29,605 bases of DNA from a virus: the IMG/VR virus record IMGVR_UViG_3300010430_000349, positions 1-29,605 of that record; one strand, given 5' to 3'. The first letter of the stretch is position 1. Every line of letters begins with the position of its first letter. Positions 28,949-29,605 of the stretch are shown piece after piece. Position numbers and translations under genes: made by a program. The notes beneath the pieces are model-generated. The model saw nothing but the letters and a program-made list of their open reading frames with translations. It was not told where the DNA came from and made no database searches.

Positions 28949-29605
28949 ATGAAAATTTTACATACTTCCGATTGGCACATAGACGCCAATATAATTGAGG
29001 CTGGCCGCGTTCTGCAGTTCATGGTGGGCGAGGCCTCGGTCATTATGCCGGATCTAACCGTCATTACCGGCGATATATTCAACTCGGCCGACGTTCGCCT
29101 GGATTCAGAGGCCGCCAGGCTGGCCATGACGATTGTTAGAAAGCTGGCCGATTATTCCACTTATGGCGTTGTAATTCTTATCGGTACACCGTCGCATGAC
29201 GGCCTGGCCGCTAAGATCTTCGAGGGCCTTGATAAGGTTATCGTGGCCGATTATCCAAACTCGATCATTTTTGATGCACTGCCAGGCGGACAATTTAAAC
29301 AATTCGTTGTTTCCTGCCTGCCACAACCGACTAAACAGTATCTTGAAACAGTGGCCGAGGGCGATATAGAGGACGTTAATCAAGCTATGGTTAATGCCTT
29401 GACTTCCATCTGTACCGGTTTCGGATCCGCGGCCGCTCAATATCCGGATGGGCCCCATATCTGCCTGGGGCATTTCTCGGTGCGCGGTGCCAAGATCTCG
29501 CCCACCCAACAAATGATGGGTTACGATATTGAATTGAGCACCGACCAGCTGGCCCTGGCTAACCATGATCTATGGTGCCTGGGGCATATCCATCATGCCC
29601 AGGAA
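28949..29605 (+). CDS. SbcD/Mre11-family nuclease (partial, C-terminus beyond window)
   Basis: 219 residues of the metallophosphatase domain: HTSDWHI (Asp8, His10), VITGDIF (Asp42), GTPSHD (His83-Asp84) in place of the usual GNHD, LGHFSVRG (His175) and GHIH (212-215). All metal-binding positions except the Asn of GNHD are visible, so activity is likely. The family forms SbcCD and trims DNA ends and hairpins. SD AAAGGATAAAT. Continues past the end. Confidence 0.88.
   Translation, partial: MKILHTSDWHIDANIIEAGRVLQFMVGEASVIMPDLTVITGDIFNSADVRLDSEAARLAMTIVRKLADYSTYGVVILIGTPSHDGLAAKIFEGLDKVIVADYPNSIIFDALPGGQFKQFVVSCLPQPTKQYLETVAEGDIEDVNQAMVNALTSICTGFGSAAAQYPDGPHICLGHFSVRGAKISPTQQMMGYDIELSTDQLALANHDLWCLGHIHHAQE

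Noticed and set aside
29105-29566. Minus-strand frame of 153 codons
   Set aside because: Lies wholly antisense to the SbcD/Mre11 gene, which has clear catalytic motifs.

Overview
The window is part of a tailed-bacteriophage (or prophage) genome. It holds a head module with a P22-type portal, an N4 gp56-type major capsid protein, a scaffold, both terminase subunits and an adaptor. Two thirds of the genes sit in one tightly packed minus-strand block with TAATG/ATGA overlaps. No tape-measure gene is visible and the adaptor is of the short-tailed type, so a podovirus-like virion is the best guess, although the tail genes continue past position 1. A lipobox, a Sec signal and a twin-arginine signal point to a Gram-negative-type host. 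No integrase, tRNA or CRISPR array was seen.

Layout. (1) 1-18,850, minus strand, read right to left, is the late operon: lysis genes (TM/coiled-coil protein, LL-H-like holin, lipoprotein), TerS, a Tat-signal protein that looks like a capsid-protein fragment, TerL, a secreted Fn3-like protein, portal, a run of tiny basic proteins, scaffold, a hexapeptide acyltransferase, a CsrA-like protein, MCP, a decoration-like protein, adaptor and fibre/tail-spike genes. (2) 18,870-19,012 is a sigma70-like promoter followed about 105 nt later by an intrinsic terminator, placed just ahead of the late genes like lambda pR'-tR'. (3) 18,996-25,669, minus strand, is the early operon: an XRE regulator, a lambda O-like initiator carrying an iteron origin inside its gene, an NlpC/P60 hydrolase, several zinc-ribbon proteins and a Tad1/Acb2-type anti-defence candidate. 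(4) 25,670-25,876 is a divergent promoter region with a palindromic operator candidate. (5) 25,877-29,605, plus strand, is the second early operon: small proteins, zinc ribbons, a recombination-associated protein and an SbcD/Mre11 nuclease cut off by the window end.

How it fits together. The XRE protein probably sets the balance between the two divergent early operons. The minus-strand operon makes the initiator, which would bind the TTGCC(G/A)C(C/T)GGTGGCA iterons inside its own gene. The plus-strand operon supplies recombination and end processing. Late expression would need readthrough or antitermination at 18,870-18,899. Lysis would combine the holin with the soluble NlpC/P60 enzyme, which is encoded about 5 kb away.

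The most unusual items are: a 55-residue CsrA-like gene between capsid and acyltransferase genes; a Tat leader fused to collinear pieces of the major capsid protein; a Tad1-like signal sponge; an otherwise well-placed gene interrupted by an in-frame TGA; and a strong excess of the palindrome GGATCC (14 counted by eye in the first 5 kb, about 1.2 expected).
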